A stretch of 64,000 nucleotides of DNA, taken from the NCBI RefSeq assembly GCF_900111565.1, contig NZ_FOIK01000003.1:186001-250000 (forward strand). The letters are read 5' to 3'. The notes beneath the pieces were generated by a model that was not told the origin of the DNA, made no database searches, and saw nothing but the letters and a program-made list of their open reading frames with translations. Of the stretch, positions 17,125 to 25,585 are shown piece after piece. Within the stretch, counting starts at the first letter, position 1. Each line of letters starts with the position of its first letter. The translations under genes were made by a program, and so were the position numbers. Origin of the DNA: Paenibacillus sp. NFR01. Its GTDB lineage: Bacteria > Bacillota > Bacilli > Paenibacillales > Paenibacillaceae.

Positions 17125-18414
17125 ATGCCAAAGCTTGCGTCACATGCCGCGCCGCTGATTGAACTGCTGTCGCTTGCGCATACGCCGGATGGTTGCATAT
17201 TGGAGGTAGAACTTACCGGGGACAGCGGTTATTCACGCCGGACGTTAGCAGTCGATGACTATACATACGCACAGATCCTTGCCCTGGAGCCTTTCGGGGA
17301 TACTCGGGTCCGCTTGTCGCTGTATCCGAAATGGGATCCGTTCCAGAATACCTATTTCAGCTCGCTGGTCAAAATCGGAGAGTCGCTCCGGGAGACGCTG
17401 CATTTCGCCTGCTCGGCGGCGTTTGCGGAGCGGCTGCGGGAGCTGCGTGCTCCGCAGGCCCAGGTCGAACCGCTGGCCGAAGCAACGGTAGCCGCGGTTT
17501 CGGCGGAAACTGCCGGAAAGGCCCGGCCGCGAGCTGCGCAACGCGCGTACAAGCTTCAACCTTTCGCGCTGCGCAGCCTGCTGTTTGCGCTGTTGATCGC
17601 CGTCTTTCTGCTGCGTATGGACGGTGGATGGTTTGGCGGCAGCGCGGAAGCGCACAAGGAGACCGCCGCGTACGCCAAGCCGGTCCCTGCGGCTGCGCTG
17701 ACGGTGGCGGCCCCGACGCAGCATGCCGTGCTGCTGAAGAGCGGTCCGGCATCGCCGCCGGAGCTGCCGGCGCAGCTGCAGCCGTCTGCATCCCCTGCGG
17801 CTGCGGAGCCGGCTGAACCGCCGGTCAAAGTGATCGACCTGCCGGCCGATCACTACGAATACGGGCTGCCGGAAGGGTATGTCGCCCTCAGCTTTGACGA
17901 CGGACCGTCGCGGTATACGAAGGACATCGTCGACGTTCTTGTCCAACACGGAGTGGCGGCGAATTTTCTCTTCGTCGGCCAAAATGCGCAGAAGCATCCG
18001 CAGGAAACGGCCTATGCACGGGCCCAGGGCATGCCAGTCGGCAGCCATTCCTGGGATCACAGCGATTTGACCCGCGGCAGCGCGGAGAGCAGCCGGGCGA
18101 ACCTGGCTAAGGCAAGCGCGGCGCTTAAGCAGCTCACCGGCGCTCCGGTGACGGTATTCCGTCCGCCCTACGGGGCGATCAACGATACGCTGGCGCGTAC
18201 CGCGGAGGAGCAGCATCTCAAGGTGCTGCTGTGGAACCGCGATCCCGAGGATTGGAAGGCGGACAACAAAGAACAAATTCTGGATTACTTTCATCATACG
18301 GATGCGTCGGGCGGGATTTATCTGCTGCATGAGAAAAGCCTGACCCTGCAGGCGCTTCCGGAAATCATCGAATATTTGCAGAAGCAAGGACTGAAATTTG
18401 CGGTTTTCCAATAA
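17125..18414 (+). CDS. membrane-anchored polysaccharide deacetylase (NodB domain)
   Basis: The 429-residue protein has an unusual cytoplasmic N-terminal domain of about 145 residues without a recognised family. One membrane segment follows (about 150-170, LRSLLFALLIAVFLL), then an Ala/Pro-rich extracellular linker. A C-terminal NodB domain (about 250-428) carries SFDDGPS, the metal-binding HSWDH, RPPYG, DPEDW and LLHE motifs, so the zinc-dependent deacetylase site is intact. Peptidoglycan or chitooligosaccharide de-N-acetylation outside the cell is expected. It is coupled to the coiled-coil gene 5 nt upstream. Confidence 0.85.
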   Translation: MPKLASHAAPLIELLSLAHTPDGCILEVELTGDSGYSRRTLAVDDYTYAQILALEPFGDTRVRLSLYPKWDPFQNTYFSSLVKIGESLRETLHFACSAAFAERLRELRAPQAQVEPLAEATVAAVSAETAGKARPRAAQRAYKLQPFALRSLLFALLIAVFLLRMDGGWFGGSAEAHKETAAYAKPVPAAALTVAAPTQHAVLLKSGPASPPELPAQLQPSASPAAAEPAEPPVKVIDLPADHYEYGLPEGYVALSFDDGPSRYTKDIVDVLVQHGVAANFLFVGQNAQKHPQETAYARAQGMPVGSHSWDHSDLTRGSAESSRANLAKASAALKQLTGAPVTVFRPPYGAINDTLARTAEEQHLKVLLWNRDPEDWKADNKEQILDYFHHTDASGGIYLLHEKSLTLQALPEIIEYLQKQGLKFAVFQ

Positions 18415-18425
18415 GATGACCGTCA

Positions 18426-18455
18426 GGCGCTCTCCGTGAGGAGGGCGCCCTTGTT
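18426..18455 (+). terminator. terminator after deacetylase gene
   Basis: GGCGCTCTCC pairs with GGAGGGCGCC around GTGA, followed by TTGTTTT. Confidence 0.8.
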
Positions 18456-18512
18456 TTAAAAGCAAAAATTTGAGACAATAGGCAGGATAAAGGGTTGAAA
18501 AGAGGTTTGGCA

Positions 18513-19598
18513 ATGAATAAAACATCCATATACGGAATGACACTCGAGCAGCTGTCCGCCTGGCTCGTGGAGCACGGCCAGAAGAAATCCCGCGCCGCTG
18601 CGGTTTGGGATGCCCTGTACCGGCAGCGGATCGGCGATTTCGCGGAGATGGCCGGGGTGAACGCCGAGACGGTGCAGCTCTTGTCCGAGCATTTCGTTTT
18701 TCATACGATGCAGCAACATATCAGGCAGGAGTCGGCCGACGGAACGGTCAAATTCCTGTTTCGCCTTCAGGACGGCAACTTGATCGAAACCGTGCTGATG
18801 AAGCAAAAATACGGCTTGTCCGTCTGCGTGACGACGCAGGTCGGCTGCAACATCGGCTGCAGCTTCTGCGCCAGCGGGCTGCTCGCGAAGAGCCGCGATC
18901 TGGGCAGCGGCGAGATCGTCGAGCAGATCATGAAGGTCCAGCAGCATCTGGATGCCCTCGGTCAAGGCGGACGGGTCAGCCATATCGTCGTGATGGGGAT
19001 CGGCGAACCGTTCGATAATTTCAAGAATCTGATCGATTTCCTGAACATTGTGAAGCAGCATAAGGGGCTGGCGATCGCCGGCAAGGGCATCACGGTATCG
19101 ACCAGCGGCCTCGCGGACAAAATCCGCGAATTCGCCGACGCCCACATGGGCGTTAACCTTGCCGTTTCGCTGCATGCGCCGAACAACGAGCTGCGTACCC
19201 GGATCATGAAGATCAACCGTGCCATTCCGCTGGAGAAGCTGCTGCCCGCGATTGATTACTACCTGGAGCGCACCAACCGGCGGATCACGCTGGAGTATAT
19301 TTTGCTGAGAGATATCAATGACGGCCATGAGCATGCGCTGGAACTGGCCGAGCTGATCGGCGACCGGCGTCAACTCGTCAACGTGAACCTCATCCCGTAC
19401 AATCCGGTCGATGAGCACAGCCAGTATCAGCGGAGCGACCGCGAGGTGGTACGGGCCTTCTTCGATACGCTTAAGAAACAGGGCGTCAGCGTCAGCACAC
19501 GCTTGGAGCACGGGGCGGACATCGACGCCGCCTGCGGCCAGCTGCGCAGCAAGCAGATCAAGAAGGCGCAGGCCGGCAGCGGCGTGACGGTGGGCTGA
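18513..19598 (+). CDS. RlmN/Cfr-family radical SAM 23S rRNA methyltransferase
   Basis: The 361-residue protein has the radical SAM cluster Cys112-x3-Cys116-x2-Cys119 ([12 protein letters not shown]). It keeps both cysteines the RlmN/Cfr mechanism needs: Cys105 in SVCVTTQ and Cys341 in [20 protein letters not shown] and SLHAPN are typical of RlmN. The expected product is methylation of A2503 in 23S rRNA, at C2 for RlmN or C8 for Cfr. The loop after the cluster reads [11 protein letters not shown] rather than the usual RlmN STLGGLKRNL pattern, so it may be a divergent paralogue. ATG 18513 follows AGAGG. Confidence 0.8.
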   Translation: MNKTSIYGMTLEQLSAWLVEHGQKKSRAAAVWDALYRQRIGDFAEMAGVNAETVQLLSEHFVFHTMQQHIRQESADGTVKFLFRLQDGNLIETVLMKQKYGLSVCVTTQVGCNIGCSFCASGLLAKSRDLGSGEIVEQIMKVQQHLDALGQGGRVSHIVVMGIGEPFDNFKNLIDFLNIVKQHKGLAIAGKGITVSTSGLADKIREFADAHMGVNLAVSLHAPNNELRTRIMKINRAIPLEKLLPAIDYYLERTNRRITLEYILLRDINDGHEHALELAELIGDRRQLVNVNLIPYNPVDEHSQYQRSDREVVRAFFDTLKKQGVSVSTRLEHGADIDAACGQLRSKQIKKAQAGSGVTVG

Positions 19599-19647
19599 GC
19601 CGAAATAGCCGAATGTTCAAGGATTCCATAGTGGATAGGGTCAACCA

Positions 19648-19684
19648 AACCCGCAAGCAGACATCTGTCTGTTTGCGGGTTTTT
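19648..19684 (+). terminator. terminator after rlmN-like gene
   Basis: AACCCGCAAGCAGACA and TGTCTGTTTGCGGGTT form a 16-bp stem with one mismatch and a TC loop, then TTT. Confidence 0.92.
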
Positions 19685-19813
19685 CTATAGGCGCACACCG
19701 GTCTAAACAAAAGGGATAACAACTAAAATATATTGCAAAACGATAAATGTTATGCTAAATTCAATATGCCCTTGCCTGGTCTTGGGCGCATAAAAAATGG
19801 CAGGAGGATTGAA

Positions 19814-21070
19814 ATGGGAAACGACAATCCGATTATGGAGCATATCGCTAACCCTCATGAGCTGGAGAGGATGTACCGGAAAGAACCAGAGGCGTTCAGG
19901 CAGTCCTTTTCCGCGGCATGGGAGCAGCATCCCGATTCGCCGGTACTGGCCGTATGGTTTGAACGGCTTCATTATACGGAGCGCATGGAGCCTTCGGCGG
20001 CAGAGAAAGCTTCATGGCTTCAGCGGGATTTTTGGGTCATGGGCCTGTTGGCTGTGCTGGCCGGGGTTTGTACGAGAATTCTATTTTATTATGTGGAACG
20101 GGAAACGATCGCCCCGATCAACCTGGCCTTTGGCGTCCTGCCTTTTATCGCTGCCTATTTTGCATACAATAACCGCCCCAAACGGAGTATTCTTTATTCC
20201 CTCTGCGCGGCGTTCCTGATCTCCGCCGTCTATCTGAATCTGCTCCCTCTGGAGCTTACGGACAGTACGGTGATGGCCTACCTGCATTTCCCGATATTTC
20301 TGTGGGTCATCGTTGGGCTTGCCTTTACAGGCAGTGATTACCGTGCCGACGGTGCAAGATTAGCCTATCTGAAGTTTAACGGCCAGTTTGTGATCCTCTA
20401 CGCCATTATGGCGATCAGCGGGATGGTGTTATCCCTCCTGACGCTGCGGCTGTTTTCCTATGCAGGTCTGAGTATCGAGGAGTTTTGGTTCAGCAATGTG
20501 GTCCTGTTCGGCGCGGTTGCCCTCTCCATCGTGGCAGCTTACCTGGTGACGAAGAACCTCAGGCTGGCCAAAAATATCGCGCCTTATATCGCGCAAATTT
20601 TCGCTCCGATCGTGCTGATTACCTTGCTGGCCTATCTGGCCACGGTGGCCGGAGTCGGCAAAAATCCGTTTATCGACCGCGGCTTCCTTCTGTCCTTTAA
20701 CGGCATCCTGCTGATCGTGCTGGCCGTAACCATTTTCTCCATTACCGAAAGAGGCCGGGAAGAACGGAAAAACGCCTCCGATTTTATCGGCTTCGCCCTG
20801 ATCGTGCTCGCGCTGATCATTGATAGCGTCGCTTTATCTGCCATTCTGTTCCGGCTGTCGTCTTATGGAATTACGCCCCATAGAATCGCGGTTCTCGGCG
20901 CAAACCTGCTGATTTGGGGCCATCTCATTTGGCTTATGCTCGCTTACATCCGCTTCCTGCGGAACAAAACCGGGCTTGAGTCCATTCAAAAGGCGGTCAC
21001 GGCCTATTTGCCGGTTTACGGGCTATGGGCAGCGATCGTGACCTTAACGTTTCCTTTGCTGTTTGGGTAG
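19814..21070 (+). CDS. polytopic membrane protein, DUF4153-like
   Basis: The 418-residue protein has a soluble N-terminal segment of about 70 residues followed by roughly ten hydrophobic helices in regular pairs. The general look (AYLHFPIFLWVIVGLAFTG, then RLAYLKFNGQFVILY) resembles DUF4153 membrane proteins, whose function is unknown. The ATG at 19814 has AGGAGG 7 nt upstream; the frame is open further upstream, but that part looks non-coding. It is a single gene between two terminated units. Confidence 0.7.
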   Translation: MGNDNPIMEHIANPHELERMYRKEPEAFRQSFSAAWEQHPDSPVLAVWFERLHYTERMEPSAAEKASWLQRDFWVMGLLAVLAGVCTRILFYYVERETIAPINLAFGVLPFIAAYFAYNNRPKRSILYSLCAAFLISAVYLNLLPLELTDSTVMAYLHFPIFLWVIVGLAFTGSDYRADGARLAYLKFNGQFVILYAIMAISGMVLSLLTLRLFSYAGLSIEEFWFSNVVLFGAVALSIVAAYLVTKNLRLAKNIAPYIAQIFAPIVLITLLAYLATVAGVGKNPFIDRGFLLSFNGILLIVLAVTIFSITERGREERKNASDFIGFALIVLALIIDSVALSAILFRLSSYGITPHRIAVLGANLLIWGHLIWLMLAYIRFLRNKTGLESIQKAVTAYLPVYGLWAAIVTLTFPLLFG

Positions 21071-21166
21071 ACAGACTTCCCGGACTCCAGCTTGCTGGCG
21101 TTTTCTTCTAACCTGCGGATTTGTGATACAATAACGTGGAACATCCCAGGAAATGAGGTATGCACG

Positions 21167-21457
21167 TTGCTGACATTTAAAAGCTACACCGTGGAATATA
21201 TCCGTGATCCGTTCGGAATTATCAGCGGGAAGCGCTATGAGTTTTATATCGAGCTGGACATCCCCGAAGAGGATGAGCTGTACGAAGAGAACGGGGTGAC
21301 GGTACGCGCGGTGGTGAAGATGGACGATGCCGGCTTCAGCCTGGTCACTTACGATCTGCTGGAGACGACAACGGGAAGGCTGCTCGATTTCGAGCTGGAG
21401 GAAGACGAGGAACAGGAGTTGGCCGCGTTCTGCGAAACCCATCTTCCGGAGGAATAA
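21167..21457 (+). CDS. small acidic DUF6509-like protein
   Basis: The 96-residue protein begins MLTFKSYTVEYIRDPFGIIS and ends in an acidic helix (FELEEDEEQELAAF). I associate this layout with the DUF6509 family of Bacillales, of unknown function. The start is taken as TTG at 21167, with GAGGT 7 nt upstream; the longer frame from 21092 would add 25 residues of unlikely composition. It lies just upstream of greA. Confidence 0.65.
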   Translation: MLTFKSYTVEYIRDPFGIISGKRYEFYIELDIPEEDELYEENGVTVRAVVKMDDAGFSLVTYDLLETTTGRLLDFELEEDEEQELAAFCETHLPEE

Positions 21458-21523
21458 GCATCTTGCTCCGATTTAGGGTAAAATAGAAAATAAAGCGCAG
21501 GCGAAAATAGGGAGTTGTCGAAC

Positions 21524-22012
21524 ATGTCCAATGAGACGAACGAAGAATTGTTTTTGACCAAGGAAGGCTTGGCCCAATTGGAGGAAGAGCTGAAACAGCT
21601 AAAAGGCCCGGGACGCAAGGAGCTGGCGGCGCGCCTCAAGCTGGCGATCAGCTACGGTGACCTGAAGGAGAACAGCGAATACCATTCGGCCAAGGAAGAC
21701 CAGTCGTTTATGGAGACACGCATCATGCAGCTGGAGAAAATGCTGACCAAAGCCCGCGTGGTGGATTCCAGCAGCATCGATCTCTCGACCGTCAGCGTCG
21801 GCTCCGTCGTCGTCCTGAACGACATTGAATTTGCCGAAAAGATTGAGTACCGCGTGGTCAGCCCGGCGGAGGCGAATGTGGCGGACAACAAAATTTCGTA
21901 CGAAAGCCCGCTCGGCAAGGAGCTGCTCCGCAAAAAGGTGGGCGACATCATCAGTGTCGATGCTCCGATGGGCATCATCAAATACGAGCTGCTGGAAATC
22001 AAGATGGTATAA
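21524..22012 (+). CDS. greA: transcript cleavage factor GreA
   Basis: The 162-residue protein has the N-terminal coiled coil of Gre factors with the acidic tip SYGDLKENSEYHSAKEDQ. The Asp and Glu in it enter the RNA polymerase secondary channel and coordinate the catalytic Mg for cleavage of backtracked RNA. The C-terminal FKBP-like domain ends in DAPMGIIKYELLEI. ATG 21524 follows GGGAG; the TTG at 21515 is less likely. A strong terminator follows. Confidence 0.92.
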   Translation: MSNETNEELFLTKEGLAQLEEELKQLKGPGRKELAARLKLAISYGDLKENSEYHSAKEDQSFMETRIMQLEKMLTKARVVDSSSIDLSTVSVGSVVVLNDIEFAEKIEYRVVSPAEANVADNKISYESPLGKELLRKKVGDIISVDAPMGIIKYELLEIKMV

Positions 22013-22015
22013 AAC

Positions 22016-22059
22016 AAATCCCTGTCTTTCGCGCGCGGGCGTGAAAGACAGGGATTTTT
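22016..22059. terminator. terminator after greA
   Basis: AAATCCCTGTCTTTC pairs perfectly with GAAAGACAGGGATTT around a GC-rich loop. A- and T-runs on both sides allow use by both convergent genes. Confidence 0.93.
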
Positions 22060-22075
22060 GCTGTACTCAGGACAA

Positions 22076-22918
22076 TTAGAAATCGAAGTTGTCCGGATCG
22101 GGACCGACGCGTTCATCGCGGTTCAAAGCATCGATGCGCGCCATCTCTTCCGCGCTTAGATGGAAGTCGAACACATCGGCGTTTTCGGTGATCCGCTGCA
22201 TTTTAACCGATTTTGGAATGGTCACGATGCCGTGCTGGAGATCCCAGCGCAAAATCACCTGGGCGACGGATTTGCCATGGGTTGCCGCAATGTCCAGCAG
22301 AACCGGATGATCCAGCAGGCGGCCCTGCATCAAAGGCGACCAGGCTTCGATTTGAATGCCCTGCGACTGGCAATATTCCCGCAGTTCCTGCTGCGCCAGG
22401 TACGGATGGAGTTCGACCTGATTGACCATGGGCTTGATCTCCGCATCCTGCAGCAAATCCTCCAGATGATGAATCTGGAAGTTGCTGACTCCGATCGCCT
22501 TGACGCGTCCGGCTTTATACAGCGTTTCAAGCGCACGCCAGGCTTCTTTGTATTTGCCTTCCACCGGCCAGTGGATCAAATACAGGTCGAGGTAGTCGAG
22601 GCCCAGCTTCTCCAGGCTGGCGCCGTAAGCGGCAAGTGTGGCTTCATAGCCCAGATCGGCATTCCATACCTTGGAGGTAACGAAGAGGTCCTCGCGCGCC
22701 AGTTGATATTCGGTCAAGGCTTCGCGGAGCGCCTGTCCGACTCCGCGTTCGTTGCCGTAAATGGCGGCGGTATCGATGCTGCGGTAGCCGTGGGCGATGG
22801 CGGTTTTAACCGCCTGGATCAATTTGGCGCCGTCTTCGACCTGGAACACGCCAAGCCCGAATTGCGGCATACGTACGTTATTGTGAAGCGCAACGGTTTC
22901 TTTCAAATGTAAGTTCAT
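22076..22918 (-). CDS. aldo/keto reductase (2,5-diketo-gluconate reductase type)
   Basis: The 280-residue TIM-barrel protein carries the AKR tetrad motifs: GYRSIDTAAIYGNE with catalytic Asp and Tyr, VTSKVWN with Lys, and LYLIHWPVEG with His. The C-terminal IPKSVKMQRITEN binds NADPH. Its length and motifs fit the AKR5 group near YvgN/YtbE, which reduces methylglyoxal and other aldehydes. Start GAGGAATACCTC-ATG is supported by a GGAGG-like site. It lies downstream of the MFS gene on the same strand with a 39-nt gap, so the two may be co-transcribed. Confidence 0.9.
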   Translation of the reverse strand: MNLHLKETVALHNNVRMPQFGLGVFQVEDGAKLIQAVKTAIAHGYRSIDTAAIYGNERGVGQALREALTEYQLAREDLFVTSKVWNADLGYEATLAAYGASLEKLGLDYLDLYLIHWPVEGKYKEAWRALETLYKAGRVKAIGVSNFQIHHLEDLLQDAEIKPMVNQVELHPYLAQQELREYCQSQGIQIEAWSPLMQGRLLDHPVLLDIAATHGKSVAQVILRWDLQHGIVTIPKSVKMQRITENADVFDFHLSAEEMARIDALNRDERVGPDPDNFDF

Positions 22919-22957
22919 GAGGTATTCCTCCGATTCGAGTTTAGTTTATGAAAAAGA

Positions 22958-24163
22958 CTACGCCGCTTTCCCAGCGCTTGCGTCCTGCGCGTCCTTGCGT
23001 TCCAGCTTCCGGCTCCACGCCGTCAGCAGCACGGCCAAGAGCACCATCACGGCCCCCGCCCAGGCCGTGTCGGCCAGACCGATGCGGCTGGCGACGATGC
23101 CGCCGAGATACGCGCCGGCCGCGATGCCGGCATTGAAGGCGGCGATATTGACGGCAGAGGCGACATCCTTCGCCGCCGGGGCATAACGTTCGGCCAGCGT
23201 CACGACGAAGATCTGCAGGCCGGGCACGTTCATGAAGGCCAGAAGGCCCATGAAGAAGACGGTGACCAGCGCGGCTGCCGGATATGGCGCGGTGAAGGTC
23301 AGGATGAACAACACGACAGCCTGCGCCATGAACATGTACAAGAGCGCATTCAGCGGCTTGCGGTTGGCGGCTTTGCCGCCGGCGATATTGCCGATGGCGA
23401 TGGCGATGCCGTAGACGACAAGGATGCCCGCCACCGTGCGCTCGCTGAAGCCGCTGATTTCATGGAGCAGCGGCGACAGATAGGTAAAGACGGCGAAGGT
23501 GCCGCCATAGCCGAGCGCCGTGATGGCGAAGGCCAGCAGCAGCCGGCCGTTTGTCACGAGCTTGACCTGCTCCCGGACCGGCGTCCGGACGCCTTTGCGC
23601 AGCCCGGCGGGAATCAGGAGCAGGTTCGCCAGCAGCGCGAGGATGCCGGTGACGGCAATCGCCGCAAAGGCAGCGCGCCAGCCGAGCTGCTGGCCCAGAA
23701 AGGTGCCGAGCGGCACGCCGGTCACCGTGGCGACGGTCAGCCCGGTGAACATGATGGAGATGGCGCTGGCCCGCCGGTCTTCCGCCACGAGATCCGCGGC
23801 GATGGTCGAGGCGATGGACATAAACAGCCCGTGCGCCAGCGCGGAGATCACCCTGGCGGTCAGCAGCAGCGCGATGCCGTCTGCGGCTGCGGCCAGGCTG
23901 TTTCCGGCGATGAAGAGCAGCATCAGGGCGAGCAGCAGCGTTTTCCGCGAGACGGCCGCGGTCAGCGAGGTCAGCACCGGCGCGCCGAAGGTGACGCCAA
24001 GCGCGTACAGCGTGACGGTGAGTCCCGCGGTTTTCAGGCTTATGTGCAGGTCGCCGGCGATAAGCGGCAGCAAGCCGACGCTGACGAACTCGGTCGTTCC
24101 GATGGCAAAGGCGCTGATGGCGAGGGCGAGCAGCGCGAATGAGCTTCTTTTTGAATCCAGCAT
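22958..24163 (-). CDS. MFS efflux transporter (DHA1 / AraJ-like)
   Basis: The 401-residue protein has 12 membrane helices. The opening FALLALAISAFAIGTTEFVS is highly characteristic of the sugar/chloramphenicol-type efflux permeases (AraJ, YdhP, Cmr). ATG 24163 follows GGGAGGAAC. It is divergent from an HxlR regulator, which probably controls it and the aldo/keto reductase downstream. The substrate is unknown. Confidence 0.88.
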   Translation of the reverse strand: MLDSKRSSFALLALAISAFAIGTTEFVSVGLLPLIAGDLHISLKTAGLTVTLYALGVTFGAPVLTSLTAAVSRKTLLLALMLLFIAGNSLAAAADGIALLLTARVISALAHGLFMSIASTIAADLVAEDRRASAISIMFTGLTVATVTGVPLGTFLGQQLGWRAAFAAIAVTGILALLANLLLIPAGLRKGVRTPVREQVKLVTNGRLLLAFAITALGYGGTFAVFTYLSPLLHEISGFSERTVAGILVVYGIAIAIGNIAGGKAANRKPLNALLYMFMAQAVVLFILTFTAPYPAAALVTVFFMGLLAFMNVPGLQIFVVTLAERYAPAAKDVASAVNIAAFNAGIAAGAYLGGIVASRIGLADTAWAGAVMVLLAVLLTAWSRKLERKDAQDASAGKAA

Positions 24164-24254
24164 AATAATAGTTCCTCCCAAAACGATGGTACTGCCGGCC
24201 GGCTGATGTTATTATGAAATACCAGGGCGGAAATGAATAGTACGCACTTTGGAG

Positions 24255-24264
24255 TACTATAGTA
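24255..24264. promoter_or_regulatory. candidate HxlR operator between MFS and hxlR genes
   Basis: TACTATAGTA is a perfect palindrome of the TACT/AGTA type. Two further AAAAAGTA half-sites lie at about 24269 and 24287. The same AAAAAGTA element occurs upstream of the first hxlR gene near 4263. Confidence 0.5.
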
Positions 24265-24313
24265 ACTAAAAAGTAATATAGGAACCAAAAAGTACCTATG
24301 AATGGAGGAAGCC

Positions 24314-24715
24314 ATGGTGGCCAAAAAATACAATATCTCGGTCGAAGCGACGCTTGAAGTGATCGGCGGCAAATGGAAATGCGTGATCCTCTGCCACCTG
24401 ATGCACGGGAAGATGCGGACCAGCGACCTGAAACGGCATATGCCGCAGATTACCCAGAAGATGCTGACCCAGCAATTGCGCGAGCTGGAGCAGGACGGGA
24501 TCGTCAACCGGATCAGCTATAACCAGGTCCCGCCGAAGGTGGAATACGAGCTGAGCGAATACGGCAGCACGTTATCGTCCATTCTGAACGCGCTGTGCAC
24601 CTGGGGCGAACATCATATTATCCGGGAGTACGGGGATAAATTCTCGGTGCTGGAGGACAGTATCCTTAACGGGAAAAGACCGGAACCGGACGAAACGCCG
24701 GTTTCTGCGAACTAG
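24314..24715 (+). CDS. HxlR-family winged-helix regulator
   Basis: The 133-residue protein carries EVIGGKWKCVILCHLMHGKM and MPQITQKMLTQQLRELEQDG, the HxlR core, and a wing with NQVPPKVEYELSEYG. GGAGG lies 5 nt before ATG 24314. Unlike the regulator at 4299 it has no cysteine before the first helix; its two cysteines are inside helix 2. It is divergent from the MFS transporter, its likely target. Confidence 0.88.
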   Translation: MVAKKYNISVEATLEVIGGKWKCVILCHLMHGKMRTSDLKRHMPQITQKMLTQQLRELEQDGIVNRISYNQVPPKVEYELSEYGSTLSSILNALCTWGEHHIIREYGDKFSVLEDSILNGKRPEPDETPVSAN

Positions 24716-24794
24716 CTGCAACCTTTTTTTGGGATGTCCCGTCAGGTAGGTTGAGCATGCAGGGCATGCATACCCTTCCTTGAGGTGATCGAAC

Positions 24795-25469
24795 ATGAAG
24801 AATAGATGGAAAACCGCTACATTGTCCGCGGCACTCGTGCTGAGCTTGTCCGTTGCGGGACAAAGCTTCGCCGCCGCCGGCTTTACCGATCTGGCCGGAG
24901 TCGCGGCCAAGGACAAAATCGAATCGCTGCAGCAGCAGGGCATTCTGCACGGAGTGAGCGAAGGCAAATTCAATCCAAAGGGTCCGGTGACGGCGGCCCA
25001 AGGCGTGCAGATGTTCGTCAAGGGCCTTGGTCTGAACATCGACCTGCTGCGCTTCTTCAAGCAGCCGCTGGCGACCGATTATTTTGCGAAAGCCGACAAC
25101 AAAGCCTGGTATGCGGACGCGCTGATTATCGCCGCCAACAACAACATCGGGCTTCCGGCCGACCTCGATCCGGCTCACAACTGGACACGCGAGGAATTTA
25201 CCCATCAGCTGATGCTGGCGATCGAGCAGCACAGCAACCTGCCGATGATCAAAATCGCGCCGGTGGACATTGCCGATGCATCGGACTTTGCGCTTGGGCT
25301 TGACGGCTCGATCCAGCGCGCGCTTGTCCTTGGCATTACCAAGCTGGACAACGCAGGCAAATTCCGCCCGGCGGCAGACATTACCCGCGCCGAAGCGGCG
25401 GAAATGCTCTATAACGCGCTGGAATATGTCGCGGCCCGTCCCGCTCCCGCCGGCGGCGTGAGCGAATAA
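24795..25469 (+). CDS. secreted S-layer-homology (SLH) domain protein
   Basis: The 224-residue protein has a signal peptide (KNRWKTATLSAALVLSLSVA, cleavage near SFA-AAG) and SLH-like repeats. One is FTDLAGVAAKDKIESLQQQG followed by GVSEGKFNPKGPVTAAQ, and another C-terminal repeat carries KFRPAADITRAEAAEMLYNA. SLH repeats bind pyruvylated wall polymers and hold the protein at the cell surface. It contains little else, so it may be a small wall-associated protein. It is followed by a large terminator. Confidence 0.85.
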   Translation: MKNRWKTATLSAALVLSLSVAGQSFAAAGFTDLAGVAAKDKIESLQQQGILHGVSEGKFNPKGPVTAAQGVQMFVKGLGLNIDLLRFFKQPLATDYFAKADNKAWYADALIIAANNNIGLPADLDPAHNWTREEFTHQLMLAIEQHSNLPMIKIAPVDIADASDFALGLDGSIQRALVLGITKLDNAGKFRPAADITRAEAAEMLYNALEYVAARPAPAGGVSE

Positions 25470-25500
25470 ACCAAAAGGCTTGCCCTGCGCAAGCCGACAT

Positions 25501-25570
25501 AAGCAAGGCCCCGCCAGGGGGACCGGTCTTCTGCTGTGCAGAAGCCGTCCCGGCGGGGCCTTGCTTGTTT
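25501..25570 (+). terminator. large terminator hairpin between convergent genes
   Basis: AAGCAAGGCCCCGCC at 25501-25515 pairs with its complement at 25552-25566. An inner TTCTGC/GCAGAA stem lies within, and GTTT follows. Confidence 0.8.
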
Positions 25571-25585
25571 GTGGCCCGGCTGCGC

